23,765 nucleotides of DNA, taken from contig JBELHA010000041.1 of NCBI GenBank assembly GCA_042091695.1, forward strand, positions 1 to 23,765, read 5' to 3'. Below the pieces are notes generated by a model that was not told the origin of the DNA, ran no database searches, and was given only the letters and a program-made list of their open reading frames with translations. A program made the translations under genes and the position numbers. The stretch comes from Flavicella sp042091695 (GTDB lineage: Bacteria > Bacteroidota > Bacteroidia > Flavobacteriales > Flavobacteriaceae). Shown in pieces: positions 6,877 to 15,382 of the stretch; the first letter of the stretch is position 1, and each line of letters opens with the position of its first letter.

Positions 6877-9009
6877 TTATTTTTTTGCGATTAGTGTATT
6901 GTTTTTTAGTTGTAATTCGCTCAATACATTCAATGCTTCCTCAATATAAATGTCTTTTTTAAGGTTTTTGTGCCAAGCTTTTCTTTTGGTTCCTAGAATA
7001 CTGTCCTTTTGAATGAGTTGTTGCTCCTTTTTAGACGATACAAATTCATTGGATGAATTGTATTTAAATACATTTTTAAATAACTTAATTTTTTCGTCGT
7101 GGGCTTTGTTTTCTTTTGAGTTTTTCACGTAATTCAATGAGAAAGTAGCATTGTCTTGTTCTTCTTTTAGCCATTTTGCATATGAATCAATCAACATAAA
7201 TTCCTTGTTATTCGCAATACGATTTTTACTGTTTTCGATGACTTTTTCGAAATTTTTATAGCTTTTTATTGGCGCGTATTCTGCTTTGGCAATTTTGTCC
7301 CATTTTAGCGGATTGTTTTGTTCTCTTTCTCCAATATCTACATAACTGTATTTACCAGGCATTGCGATGTCTGGTTTTACCCCTTCCAATTGGGTAGAAC
7401 CACCATTAATTCGGTAGAATTTTTGAATGGTCAATTTTACGGCGCCTAAATCTTTAGGATACCTGTAATAATTGTTCAAAGGAATTACATTTTGTACGGT
7501 TCCTTTTCCATAGGTATGGTTACTTCCAATGATAACGGCTCTGTTATAGTCTTGCATTGCTGCTGCCAAAATTTCCGAGGCAGAAGCAGAAAGTTCATTG
7601 ACTAATATTACCAAAGGTCCTTTCCATTGTACTTTGGAATCTACATCGTTTTTCACGGCAGGACTTTGATCTCGGTATTTCACTTGGACAATAGGACCTT
7701 TTTCGATAAAGAGTCCACCGATCTCGATGGCAGTTCTCAAAGAGCCTCCTCCATTATTTCTGAGGTCTAACAACAAACCATCAATATTTTCTTTTTTTAG
7801 ACGCTCGATTTCTTGTTCCATATCGGATGCGGAATCTCTTGATTTAGCATCGTTAAAATCGATGTAAAATTTAGGAAGATTGATCACGCCATACTTTTTA
7901 CCATCTTTAAGTGCGATGCTTGATTTTACAAAGGTATCTTCTAGTTCAACAACATCTCGGATAATTGTTATTTGTTGTAGTGAATTGTCAACTTTTTTAA
8001 CCGTAAGAATTACTTGTGATCCTTTTTTTCCTTTGATCAATTTTATTGCATTGTCAAGGCGCATCCCTACAATATCCACTGCAGCTTCGTCTTTTTGAGC
8101 TACCTTTAATATGATGTCACCAACTTCTAGTTCACCTTGTTTCCATGCAGGACCTCCTGAAATCACTTCAACGATTTTAGTATAGTCGTTTTTTTGTTGT
8201 AAACGCGCTCCAATACCTTCAATTTTTCCAGAAATGTTAATGTCGAATTGTTCTTTTATTTTTGGTGCAAAATAAGTGGTGTGAGGATCAAACTCTTCTA
8301 CAACACTATTCACAAAAGTAGCAAACCAATCCGTGTGATCTAATTCTTGAATACGCTCGTAAAAGTCATTCATGTTTTCCAAAGTCTTGGCACGAGCTTC
8401 TTTTTCAAGAGTAACAAAGCTTTTCTTTACGTAGGTACTATCTTCTTTGAATTTATCTTTTTCAATAGCTTTCATGTTTTGCAACCTCCCTAAGGTGCTA
8501 AACTTCATTTGTTTTCTCCAGTAATCGTATAAATCTACTTTGTTTTTTGCAAATGCAAGTTCTTTGTAGTCTATATAGATGTTTTCGTTTCTATTAAAAT
8601 TAAAAGGTTTTTCTAAAATTTTTAAATAAAAAGCTTGGGACTCCAACAAACGTGTGTTAAAACGTTCAATTACTAATGAGTAAAAGCTCAAATCCTCACG
8701 TTTTAATTGGTCGTCAATTTGAAACTTGTATTTAGAAAAATCATCGATATCCTTTTGTGTGAAATAGCGCTTTACAGGATCTATTTCGTCGATAAAGTCC
8801 TTGTAAACAGCTTTAGAAAACGAGTCGTCTAGTTTTTTAGGTTCGTAATGTCCTTCTTTGAGGATGTATCGAAGCACACCGATCAATACTCTATCCTTTT
8901 TAGGATCAGGATCCTTTGCGTCTAGTTGGGTAAAACCAAAAACACATCCGATGATGAAAAGAAATAATAGATATAATTTAGGGTCTTTGTATGAGTTTCT
9001 TTTAATCAA
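6877..9009 (-). CDS. prc: Carboxy-terminal processing (tail-specific) protease, Prc/Tsp, family S41A
   Basis: Periplasmic Ser-Lys protease that trims or degrades proteins from their C-termini. The 710 residues include an N-terminal hydrophobic export segment (about 11-28), an N-terminal helical region, a PDZ domain (about 255-345; GGPAWKQGELEVGDIILKV) and the S41 catalytic domain (about 365-555). The nucleophile is S476 in SASASEI and the general base is K502 in TYGKGTVQ. GLLLDLRNNGGGSL at 411-424 is the family hallmark. A C-terminal helical domain follows. Length and layout match E. coli-type Prc rather than the shorter CtpA. The ABC permease follows 10 bases downstream. The cysteine in the hydrophobic segment is not in a good lipobox, so I do not call it a lipoprotein. 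Confidence 0.95.
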   Translation of the reverse strand: MIKRNSYKDPKLYLLFLFIIGCVFGFTQLDAKDPDPKKDRVLIGVLRYILKEGHYEPKKLDDSFSKAVYKDFIDEIDPVKRYFTQKDIDDFSKYKFQIDDQLKREDLSFYSLVIERFNTRLLESQAFYLKILEKPFNFNRNENIYIDYKELAFAKNKVDLYDYWRKQMKFSTLGRLQNMKAIEKDKFKEDSTYVKKSFVTLEKEARAKTLENMNDFYERIQELDHTDWFATFVNSVVEEFDPHTTYFAPKIKEQFDINISGKIEGIGARLQQKNDYTKIVEVISGGPAWKQGELEVGDIILKVAQKDEAAVDIVGMRLDNAIKLIKGKKGSQVILTVKKVDNSLQQITIIRDVVELEDTFVKSSIALKDGKKYGVINLPKFYIDFNDAKSRDSASDMEQEIERLKKENIDGLLLDLRNNGGGSLRTAIEIGGLFIEKGPIVQVKYRDQSPAVKNDVDSKVQWKGPLVILVNELSASASEILAAAMQDYNRAVIIGSNHTYGKGTVQNVIPLNNYYRYPKDLGAVKLTIQKFYRINGGSTQLEGVKPDIAMPGKYSYVDIGEREQNNPLKWDKIAKAEYAPIKSYKNFEKVIENSKNRIANNKEFMLIDSYAKWLKEEQDNATFSLNYVKNSKENKAHDEKIKLFKNVFKYNSSNEFVSSKKEQQLIQKDSILGTKRKAWHKNLKKDIYIEEALNVLSELQLKNNTLIAKK

Positions 9010-9212
9010 TGTTTTTGTAATTTGTACTTCTTTATCGAAGTGTTGTATTTATTGTGTATGTCTTCTATTACAATATAAGCATTTTGTTTTATTGTAAGAT
9101 TTTTTTTAAAGTTTATTATAAAAAAAATCCATGTAGCAATATTACGAAAAACACAAAGAATCTTAGCTTTATGAAATGTTAAATATTGATGTTTTTTGTC
9201 CGAAAAATATAG

Positions 9213-9220
9213 TAATTTTG
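9213..9220 (+). promoter_or_regulatory. Candidate -7 element for the surE operon
   Basis: TAATTTTG matches TAnnTTTG exactly and lies 18 bases before the surE ATG. It is embedded in AGTAATTTTGTTA, a 13-base string that recurs at 21021-21033 before the MATE gene. No TTTG is found at the ideal spacing; one occurs 14 bases upstream. Confidence 0.5.
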
Positions 9221-9238
9221 TTATTGAAATAGAAAAAA

Positions 9239-10018
9239 ATGAAGAAAAAGCCTTTAATATTAGTAACCAATGACGATGGTATATCGGCACCAGGTATTCG
9301 CGAGTTGATACGTATTATGAGAGTTATTGGAGATGTAGTTGTCGTTGCTCCTGATGGGCCTCAAAGTGCAAAAGGTCAAGCGATTACTATTGGCTCACCT
9401 TTGTATCTGAAGCAGCTACAAAGCATTGATACAGGTTTACTTGAGTACACCTGTTCTGGAACTCCTGCTGATTGTGTAAAAATCGGGATCAAAGAAGTTT
9501 TAAAAAGAAAACCAGATTTGTGTGTTTCAGGTATCAATCACGGTTCTAATTCCGCTATTAATGTAGTGTATTCAGGGACGATGGGTGCAGCAATTGAAGG
9601 TGGTGTAAAAGGGGTGCCTTCCATTGGATTTTCTTTGTTGGATTACAGTTGGGATGCTGATTTTAGTGCATTGTCACCCTATGTGAAAACGATTGCTACC
9701 AATGTGTTGAGCAATGGTTTGCCAGATGGTGTTGTGTTGAATGTCAATTTCCCCAAACGTTCAGACACCCCTTACCAAGGTATAAAAGTGGCCCGTCAAG
9801 CACGTTCTAATTGGAATGAACAATTTGAAAAAAGAGTCAGTCCAATGGGCAAAGAGTATTATTGGCTTGCAGGTGCTTTTGAAAATTTAGACCAAGGAAA
9901 TGATACAGATGAAGCCGCATTGGAAGATAATTTTGTATCCATAGTTCCTGTACAGGTTGATTTGACAGCACACCAATTTATAAATACATTAAACACATGG
10001 AATTTTAAAGATGAATAA
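9239..10018 (+). CDS. surE: 5'/3'-nucleotidase SurE
   Basis: Metal-dependent phosphatase that removes phosphate from nucleoside monophosphates. At 259 residues it is of normal length. Metal ligands of the family are visible: D12 and D13 in VTNDDGISAPGI, S43 in APDGPQSAKGQA, and N100 in SGINHGSN. The ATG at 9239 gives the usual start (MKKKPLILVTNDDG) after an A-rich leader. It is the first gene of an operon with a small membrane protein, which overlaps its end by 8 bases, and lpxB. Identification is firm. The reason for the surE-lpxB pairing is unknown. Confidence 0.97.
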   Translation: MKKKPLILVTNDDGISAPGIRELIRIMRVIGDVVVVAPDGPQSAKGQAITIGSPLYLKQLQSIDTGLLEYTCSGTPADCVKIGIKEVLKRKPDLCVSGINHGSNSAINVVYSGTMGAAIEGGVKGVPSIGFSLLDYSWDADFSALSPYVKTIATNVLSNGLPDGVVLNVNFPKRSDTPYQGIKVARQARSNWNEQFEKRVSPMGKEYYWLAGAFENLDQGNDTDEAALEDNFVSIVPVQVDLTAHQFINTLNTWNFKDE

Positions 10019-10301
10019 GCAAATAAAAGAAGTTTTAATAGGTTTTCTAGTTGCTGTGATAGCAACAGTTTCTGGCTTAGTATTGTATATTGAATTGGTA
10101 TCCAATATGTCCTATGAACGTGCTTTTGAAATGATTTCAAAAATGGGCTTGTATGGAGAGATGCTAACATTGGCCGCACTCCCTAATTTATTTGTGTTTT
10201 TTGTGTTTTTAAAAAAAAATCAAGAGCAACGCGCGAAAGGTATTTTGTTGGCATGTATGGTGATTGCATTTACGACTCTTGTGCTAAAATTTTTAAAATA
10301 A
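10011..10301 (+). CDS. Small hypothetical membrane protein between surE and lpxB
   Basis: A 96-residue protein of unknown function. Three hydrophobic segments are visible, at about 8-28 (VLIGFLVAVIATVSGLVLYI), 52-68 (LTLAALPNLFVFFVFLK) and 78-95 (GILLACMVIAFTTLVLKF). It starts inside the end of surE (8-base overlap) and ends 4 bases before lpxB, so translation is probably coupled and the gene is real. Both neighbours are core genes and lpxB acts at the inner membrane, which makes an envelope role possible, but nothing in the sequence shows it. Confidence 0.85.
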   Translation: MNKQIKEVLIGFLVAVIATVSGLVLYIELVSNMSYERAFEMISKMGLYGEMLTLAALPNLFVFFVFLKKNQEQRAKGILLACMVIAFTTLVLKFLK

Positions 10302-10305
10302 TATT

Positions 10306-11433
10306 ATGAAATACTATATTGTTGCAGGAGAAGCATCTGGTGATTTGCACGCTTCAAATTTGATGAAGTCTTTAAAAAAAATTGATTCAGAGGCTGTTTT
10401 TCGTTTTTGGGGTGGCGACTTGATGCAAGCGCAAGGGGGGACTATGGTAAAGCATTTCAAGTCTTTGGCATTTATGGGATTGGTTGAAGTGTTGAAAAAT
10501 ATCAGAACAATATTTAGCAATCTATCCTTTTGTAAATCGGATGTTTTAGCCTTCAAACCGGACGCCTTGATTTTAGTAGATTACCCAGGTTTTAATATGC
10601 GTATTGCTGAGTTTGCAAAAGCAAATAACATCCCTGTACACTACTATATATCTCCTAAAATATGGGCTTGGAAAGAAAGTCGTATTCACAAAATCAAACG
10701 ATTCGTGGACCATATGTATGTTATTTTTCCTTTTGAAAAACCATTTTATGAAGAGAAGCATAAGTATGCGGTAAACTTTGTAGGAAATCCTTTAATAGAC
10801 GCAATACATCAGACAGACACCCTGTCTTCAATAGATTTCAGAGCAAAAAACAACTTGTCAAAGGCTCCAATTATAGCATTATTGCCAGGGAGTAGAAAAC
10901 AAGAGATTACTGAGATGCTTGGAGTTATGCTATCTATGGTAACACGCTACCCTACACATCAGTTTGTGATTGCAGGAGCACCGACTCATGATTTTTCCTT
11001 TTACCAGCAATTTATAAATGCAGAAAATGTTGGGTTTGTATCCAATCAAACCTATGATTTATTAGCCAATGCATCTGCAGCATTGGTTACTTCAGGTACA
11101 GCTACTCTAGAAACTGCATTGTTCAAAGTTCCTGAAGTGGTATGTTACAAAACCAATTGGTTGACCTATCAAGTTGGAAAAAGATTGGTAGATTTAAAAT
11201 TTGTGTCTTTAGTGAACTTAATTTTAGAAAGAGAAGTTGTGAAAGAATTGATCCAAGACGATTTGACTCCTGAGAATCTCGCTCTGGAAATGGATAAAAT
11301 ATTAGATAAAACCCATAGGAAACAACTAGACAATGATTACCAAGAGCTAATAAATGTATTGGGAGGTGAAGGGGCTTCAGATAAAACAGCAGCTATTGTT
11401 TATCAAAAATCGCAAAATACAGCTATGCTATAA
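10306..11433 (+). CDS. lpxB: Lipid-A-disaccharide synthase
   Basis: Glycosyltransferase (GT19) that joins UDP-2,3-diacylglucosamine and lipid X into the lipid A disaccharide, at the cytoplasmic face of the inner membrane. The protein has 375 residues, normal for the family. Visible family features are the start MKYYIVAGEASGDLHASNLM, RFWGGDLMQAQGG, VDYPGFNMRIAEFAK, YYISPKIWAWKESRIHKIK, the ALLPGSRKQEI nucleotide-binding segment and TSGTATLETAL near the C-terminus. It is the last gene of the surE operon. Its 3' side faces the assembly gap, where a terminator arm can be seen. Confidence 0.97.
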   Translation: MKYYIVAGEASGDLHASNLMKSLKKIDSEAVFRFWGGDLMQAQGGTMVKHFKSLAFMGLVEVLKNIRTIFSNLSFCKSDVLAFKPDALILVDYPGFNMRIAEFAKANNIPVHYYISPKIWAWKESRIHKIKRFVDHMYVIFPFEKPFYEEKHKYAVNFVGNPLIDAIHQTDTLSSIDFRAKNNLSKAPIIALLPGSRKQEITEMLGVMLSMVTRYPTHQFVIAGAPTHDFSFYQQFINAENVGFVSNQTYDLLANASAALVTSGTATLETALFKVPEVVCYKTNWLTYQVGKRLVDLKFVSLVNLILEREVVKELIQDDLTPENLALEMDKILDKTHRKQLDNDYQELINVLGGEGASDKTAAIVYQKSQNTAML

Positions 11434-11458
11434 TGCAAATAAGGTGAAACCTTCCATT

Positions 11459-11473
11459 TAAAAAAAGCCTTTT
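11459..11473. terminator. Half of a probable terminator hairpin, cut by the assembly gap
   Basis: The plus strand has a run of seven A residues followed by GCCTTTT up to the first N. Read on the minus strand this is AAAAGGC followed by seven T, the usual 3' arm and T tract of an intrinsic terminator. The matching arm would lie in the gap. It would end the minus-strand esterase-fold gene before it meets lpxB. Confidence 0.5.
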
Positions 11474-11573
11474 NNNNNNNNNNNNNNNNNNNNNNNNNNN
11501 NNNNNNNNNNNNNNNNNNNNNNNNNNNNNNNNNNNNNNNNNNNNNNNNNNNNNNNNNNNNNNNNNNNNNNNNN
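11474..11573. other. Assembly gap of exactly 100 N
   Basis: One hundred consecutive N, the conventional filler for a gap of unknown size. It removes the 3' end of the minus-strand gene and starts directly at a tandem repeat. Any reading frame drawn across it, such as the one ending at 11423, is arbitrary. Confidence 0.98.
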
Positions 11574-11621
11574 TCTTCGTCATCTTCATAGTCCATGTCT
11601 TCGTCATCTTCATAGTCCATG
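11574..11621 (-). repeat. 24-bp tandem repeat coding for an acidic tail
   Basis: Two identical 24-base copies (11574-11597 and 11598-11621) are followed by a partly diverged unit to about 11640. On the minus strand they code for the 8-residue unit MDYEDDED. The array runs into the gap, so its copy number is unknown; the repeat is the likely cause of the break. Confidence 0.9.
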
Positions 11622-12805
11622 TCATCCTCATAGTCTTCTTCAGCATCCTCTCCTTGTAGAGCTACAATACGTTCTATATTTTTATAGAATGCTTCCGAAT
11701 TTTCTGCATCTCTTGGGATTTTAGAATAACCAATTTTATACTCTTTTAAAGCGAGTTTGAGTTCCTTCATGTCCTCGTAAAACTTTCCTATATAGTAGTT
11801 TCCTAGTGCATCACCGGGGTGTTTTTCAAGTGCGAGTTCCCCAAATTCTTTTAGAAAATCCCCATCTTCTTTGTCTATAATAATGCTTTCAATAGCGATA
11901 AAATCATCGATACGTATCGGGGTTTCTTGCCCGTACAAATAGGCAATATTCTCATATTTATAGATCAGGTATTCCATCGCAGCCTTGGGAGAAAGAAAAG
12001 CAATTTTTTTTGTGAATTCTTCTTTGGAGATTGGAGAAAAGTTCTCAAAAGCATAAGATTGAGCGCTAGCCAATCCTTGAGGTATCGTTACAAAACTTCT
12101 GCTTTTAGGGAATTTTTCATAGGTGTACTTAAAATAAGTAGAGTCAATCCCTATAAGCTCTTTGTCGATAGAGTTGATGCGTTTGTTTTCGTTCTCAGTC
12201 AAGTCATTACCATGTCCAATATAATAGTAGAATTCATCTTCCGATAGCGCTGCTACATATTGTTTTATGTATTTATATAGGTCAGGTGCATAGCTTGGGT
12301 TGATATTGATATAGCTTTGAAATGTAGGCGTCTCGTCCAGTAAAAAATAATTACTAAAATTTGCGGTAATACCTGAACCTACAATCGTTTTAAAAGTTGA
12401 AATACGATAGTTTTTTTCCATAAAAGGAATGAGTTCCTGTTTGATAAAGCCCAAGGTATTGAGACTGGTTTCGGTTGGGTAACTATTAGTGAACTCATAT
12501 CCGTAGTCTCGTTCTTTCAAAGAAGGTAAGTCTTGAGAGATTCCTACAATAATTTGTGAGGGAGCTTGTCCTTTATTAGCATACAACTTGGCAGTTGCAA
12601 TATAAGACTCAAAAAGTTCATCAGCATCGAGAACGATTGTTAATGGAAAGTCATTTTTTGAAAAGCTGTAATTCTTTGGCACAAAGACTTTGAATTCTTT
12701 GAGTTCTTCTAAAAATATAGACAATATTTCTTTAGTCTGATATTTTTGTGCTTTTGCGACAATAGAAAAAAGCACTAAGAATAATAGTAGAGAGTATCTT
12801 TTCAT
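11574..12805 (-). CDS. Exported alpha/beta-hydrolase-fold (esterase-like) protein with acidic repeat tail, 3' end in gap
   Basis: The 410 residues visible begin with a clear signal peptide (MKRYSLLLFLVLFSIVAKAQ). An esterase-D-like alpha/beta-hydrolase domain follows, about 25-260: FPLTIVLDADELFES, then the region of the nucleophile elbow at 141-155. There the sequence is IVGSGITANF, so the G-x-S-x-G serine position (145) is glycine. The zone where the catalytic histidine normally sits (PQGLASAQSYAF, about 242-253) has no histidine. A helical, TPR-like region (about 318-365) and a tail of MDYEDDED repeats follow. The protein may therefore be a binding or scaffold protein rather than an enzyme. 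The true stop codon lies in the 100-N gap. A possible -7 box (TAATTTCG) sits at 12826-12833. Confidence 0.8.
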
Positions 12806-12994
12806 AGCAATAGGTATTTCTAGACCGAAATTACACTAATTTTTAGAAACAAAAAGAATTGAGATTTTTTTTTCGAGCTGAACGTATAATTTTAAAATAA
12901 ATGTAAAGAATCTCTTAATGGACTGTTGTTTTTGAAAATTGTAGTGAGTGCTTGCAAGCTATTTTATATATTTACACCCACAAAATTTCAAATT

Positions 12995-13855
12995 ATGACA
13001 AAAGCCAATTGGAAGACAGTAAAACCATCGAGTCACTTAGGGGAAGCCTATACAGATATTACCTATGCTAAATCTGGAAATGTAGCTAGAATAGCGTTTA
13101 ACAGACCGGATGTACGCAATGCTTTTAGACCGAGAACAACCTCAGAACTATATGATGCTTTTTACGATGTGCAAGAAGATACATCTATAGGTGTAGTCTT
13201 GTTATCGGCAGAAGGGCCTTCTTCAAAAGACGGAGTGTATTCTTTTTGTTCGGGAGGAGATCAAAAAGCGCGCGGCCACCAAGGCTATGTGGGAGACGAT
13301 GGCATGCACCGATTGAATATTTTGGAAGTCCAACGCTTGATCCGTTTCATGCCTAAAGTGGTTATTGCCGTAGTGCCTGGTTGGGCTGTTGGAGGAGGAC
13401 ATAGTTTGCATGTCGTTTGTGATTTGACCTTGGCCAGTAAAGAACACGCTATTTTCAAACAGACAGATGCAGATGTTACTAGTTTCGACGGAGGTTATGG
13501 TTCTGCTTATTTGGCTAAAATGGTCGGACAGAAAAAAGCGAGAGAGATCTTCTTTTTGGGAAGGAATTATTCTGCTCAAGAAGCCTATGAAATGGGAATG
13601 GTCAATGCTGTTATTCCACATGCCGAATTAGAAGCTACTGCCTATGAATGGGCTCAAGAAATATTAGAGAAATCTCCAACCTCAATAAAAATGTTAAAAT
13701 TTGCAATGAACCTTACCGATGATGGTATGGTTGGACAGCAGGTTTTTGCAGGAGAAGCGACTCGCCTTGCATATATGACTGATGAGGCAAAAGAGGGGAG
13801 AAATGCTTTTCTAGAAAAGAGAAAACCTAATTTCGATAAAAAATACATCGTTTAA
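12995..13855 (+). CDS. menB: 1,4-dihydroxy-2-naphthoyl-CoA synthase
   Basis: Crotonase-fold enzyme that closes the naphthoquinone ring in menaquinone synthesis. The chosen ATG at 12995 gives 286 residues starting MTKANWKTVKPSSHLGEAY. An in-frame ATG at 12926 adds 23 unlike residues and would lie upstream of a plausible -7 box (TATATTTA, 12967-12974), so it is rejected. Family segments are FCSGGDQKARG, PGWAVGGGHSLHVVCDLTLA and SFDGGYGSAYLA. At 156-158 the sequence is QTD where the E. coli-type enzyme has QTG. The aspartate marks the class that supplies its own carboxylate instead of bound bicarbonate. No other men genes are in the window. purU follows after 17 bases. Confidence 0.95.
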   Translation: MTKANWKTVKPSSHLGEAYTDITYAKSGNVARIAFNRPDVRNAFRPRTTSELYDAFYDVQEDTSIGVVLLSAEGPSSKDGVYSFCSGGDQKARGHQGYVGDDGMHRLNILEVQRLIRFMPKVVIAVVPGWAVGGGHSLHVVCDLTLASKEHAIFKQTDADVTSFDGGYGSAYLAKMVGQKKAREIFFLGRNYSAQEAYEMGMVNAVIPHAELEATAYEWAQEILEKSPTSIKMLKFAMNLTDDGMVGQQVFAGEATRLAYMTDEAKEGRNAFLEKRKPNFDKKYIV

Positions 13856-13872
13856 ATTTCAAGGATAAAATA

Positions 13873-14745
13873 ATGAAACCACAAATAGTAACTTTTCTAA
13901 TAAAATGTCCCGATCAAAAAGGGATTATTGCAAAATTGACTCAGTTTTTCTACGGTCAAGGATTTAATATTTTGAGTTCTCAACAATATACCAACGTGAT
14001 TGAAAAGCGTTTCTTTATGAGAATTCGTTTGGAGTCAGATACTTCTGTAGTACTCAGTAAATCAGAATTAGAGGCTAGTTTCTCTAAAATGGCAGGTCAA
14101 TTTCAGATTTCATGGAAGGTAGATTATGGAAGGAAAAAGCAAAAAGTCGCCATATTAGTGTCTCATACAAGTCACAACTTGTACGATTTACTACACCGCC
14201 ACAAAGAAGGGAAATTACACTGCAAGATAGAAATGGTAGTGTCCAATCATGAAAAGCTAGCTCCGATCGCGGAGATGTTTGGGATTCCCTTTTATTACAA
14301 ACCAATGGCTGAAGGCGGTAAAGAGCAACAAGAATCAGAATTGATAACATTGTTTGACAGTCACAATATCGATTTGATTGTTATGGCGCGTTACATGCAG
14401 ATTTTATCTTCAGAATTTATACAGCATTACAACGAACGTATTATCAATATTCACCATTCTTTTTTACCTGCTTTTCAAGGGGCAAACCCTTACAAGCGCG
14501 CTTACGAAAGAGGGGTAAAGTTGATAGGTGCTACAGCACATTATGCGACAGAAGATTTGGACGAAGGTCCTATTATTGAACAAGGTGTTGAGCGAGTGAC
14601 TCACGAGAGTACGCCAAACTCCTTGAAAGCTATTGGAGCTGACATAGAGACCATGGTATTGGCCAAAGCAGTTAGTTTTCATTTGAACAATCAGATCATT
14701 GTAGATGGTAACAAAGCCATTGTTTTTCCCGAAACCTGCGAATAA
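13873..14745 (+). CDS. purU: Formyltetrahydrofolate deformylase
   Basis: Hydrolyses 10-formyl-tetrahydrofolate to formate and tetrahydrofolate, balancing one-carbon pools and feeding formate to purine synthesis. The protein has 290 residues. An N-terminal ACT regulatory domain (about 5-85; CPDQKGIIAKLTQFFYGQGFNI) precedes a formyltransferase-fold domain. The catalytic triad of that fold is in place: N192 and H194 in NIHHSFLPAF and D230 in EDLDEGPI, with the same N-to-D spacing as GAR transformylase. The ACT domain separates it from PurN. It sits between menB and the FAH gene in a close-packed plus-strand run. Confidence 0.95.
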   Translation: MKPQIVTFLIKCPDQKGIIAKLTQFFYGQGFNILSSQQYTNVIEKRFFMRIRLESDTSVVLSKSELEASFSKMAGQFQISWKVDYGRKKQKVAILVSHTSHNLYDLLHRHKEGKLHCKIEMVVSNHEKLAPIAEMFGIPFYYKPMAEGGKEQQESELITLFDSHNIDLIVMARYMQILSSEFIQHYNERIINIHHSFLPAFQGANPYKRAYERGVKLIGATAHYATEDLDEGPIIEQGVERVTHESTPNSLKAIGADIETMVLAKAVSFHLNNQIIVDGNKAIVFPETCE

Positions 14746-14770
14746 TATTTCTAACTCTAAATAGAATCCA

Positions 14771-15382
14771 ATGAAGATTATTTGTATCGGAAGAAATTAT
14801 GCAAAGCATATTGAAGAGTTGCAAAACGAACGCCCAGAAGAACCTGTGTTTTTCTTAAAACCTGATTCTGCTATTTTACCTAAGAAAATGCCTTTTTTTA
14901 TCCCCCCTTTTTCAAAGGAGGTGCATTATGAGGTAGAGGTCTTGGTAAAGATCAACAAAGTAGGGAAGTATATAGATGCAAAATTTGCACATAAATACTA
15001 CGATGAAATAGGCTTAGGTATTGATTTTACAGCAAGAGACCTACAAGCAGACTGTAAGGCAAAAGGATTGCCATGGGAAAAGTCGAAAGCTTTTGATGGA
15101 TCGGCTGTAATTGGAACATTTTTTCCCAAAGAGGATTTTGAAAGCTTAGAAAAACTACCCTTCACATTGCACAAAAATGAGTTCTTGGTGCAAGATGGTA
15201 ACACAGAAAATATGTTGTGGTCTGTGGATGCATTGATTGCCTATGTATCTCAGTTTATGACTTTGAAAAAGGGGGATGTTATTTTTACTGGAACACCTGC
15301 AGGTGTAGGAGCCGTAGCAAGTAATGACATACTAAAAGGTACACTCGACGGGCAAGCCGCTTTTGATGTAAAAATAAAATAA
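14771..15382 (+). CDS. Fumarylacetoacetate hydrolase (FAH) family protein, FAHD1-like
   Basis: A single-domain FAH-fold hydrolase or decarboxylase of 203 residues. The metal site E54-x-E56 (HYEVEVLV) and D85 (GIDFTARD) has the spacing seen in FAHD1 enzymes. The start MKIICIGRNYAKHIEEL, PWEKSKAFDGSAVIG and GDVIFTGTPAGVG are typical. Small relatives act on acylpyruvates or decarboxylate oxaloacetate; the real substrate here is not shown. It lies 25 bases after purU and is followed at once by a strong terminator, so it is the last gene of the menB-purU run. Confidence 0.92.
   Translation: MKIICIGRNYAKHIEELQNERPEEPVFFLKPDSAILPKKMPFFIPPFSKEVHYEVEVLVKINKVGKYIDAKFAHKYYDEIGLGIDFTARDLQADCKAKGLPWEKSKAFDGSAVIGTFFPKEDFESLEKLPFTLHKNEFLVQDGNTENMLWSVDALIAYVSQFMTLKKGDVIFTGTPAGVGAVASNDILKGTLDGQAAFDVKIK

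Noticed and set aside
9026..9041. Small hairpin ACTTC/GAAGT before prc
   Set aside because: A 5-bp stem in AT-rich DNA is expected by chance.
9006..9290. Minus-strand ORF overlapping the prc-surE intergenic region
   Set aside because: It covers both starts and the likely promoters and has a biased composition typical of AT-rich noncoding DNA.
11423..11573. Esterase-fold gene read through the N block to a stop at 11423
   Set aside because: The frame across a gap of unknown size is arbitrary. The sequence on the far side looks like a terminator arm and would overlap lpxB.
12806..12994. Search for a small RNA or tRNA in the hydrolase-menB intergenic region
   Set aside because: Only AT-rich sequence and weak distant repeats (GAGATT/AATCTC) were seen, with no cloverleaf or conserved RNA.
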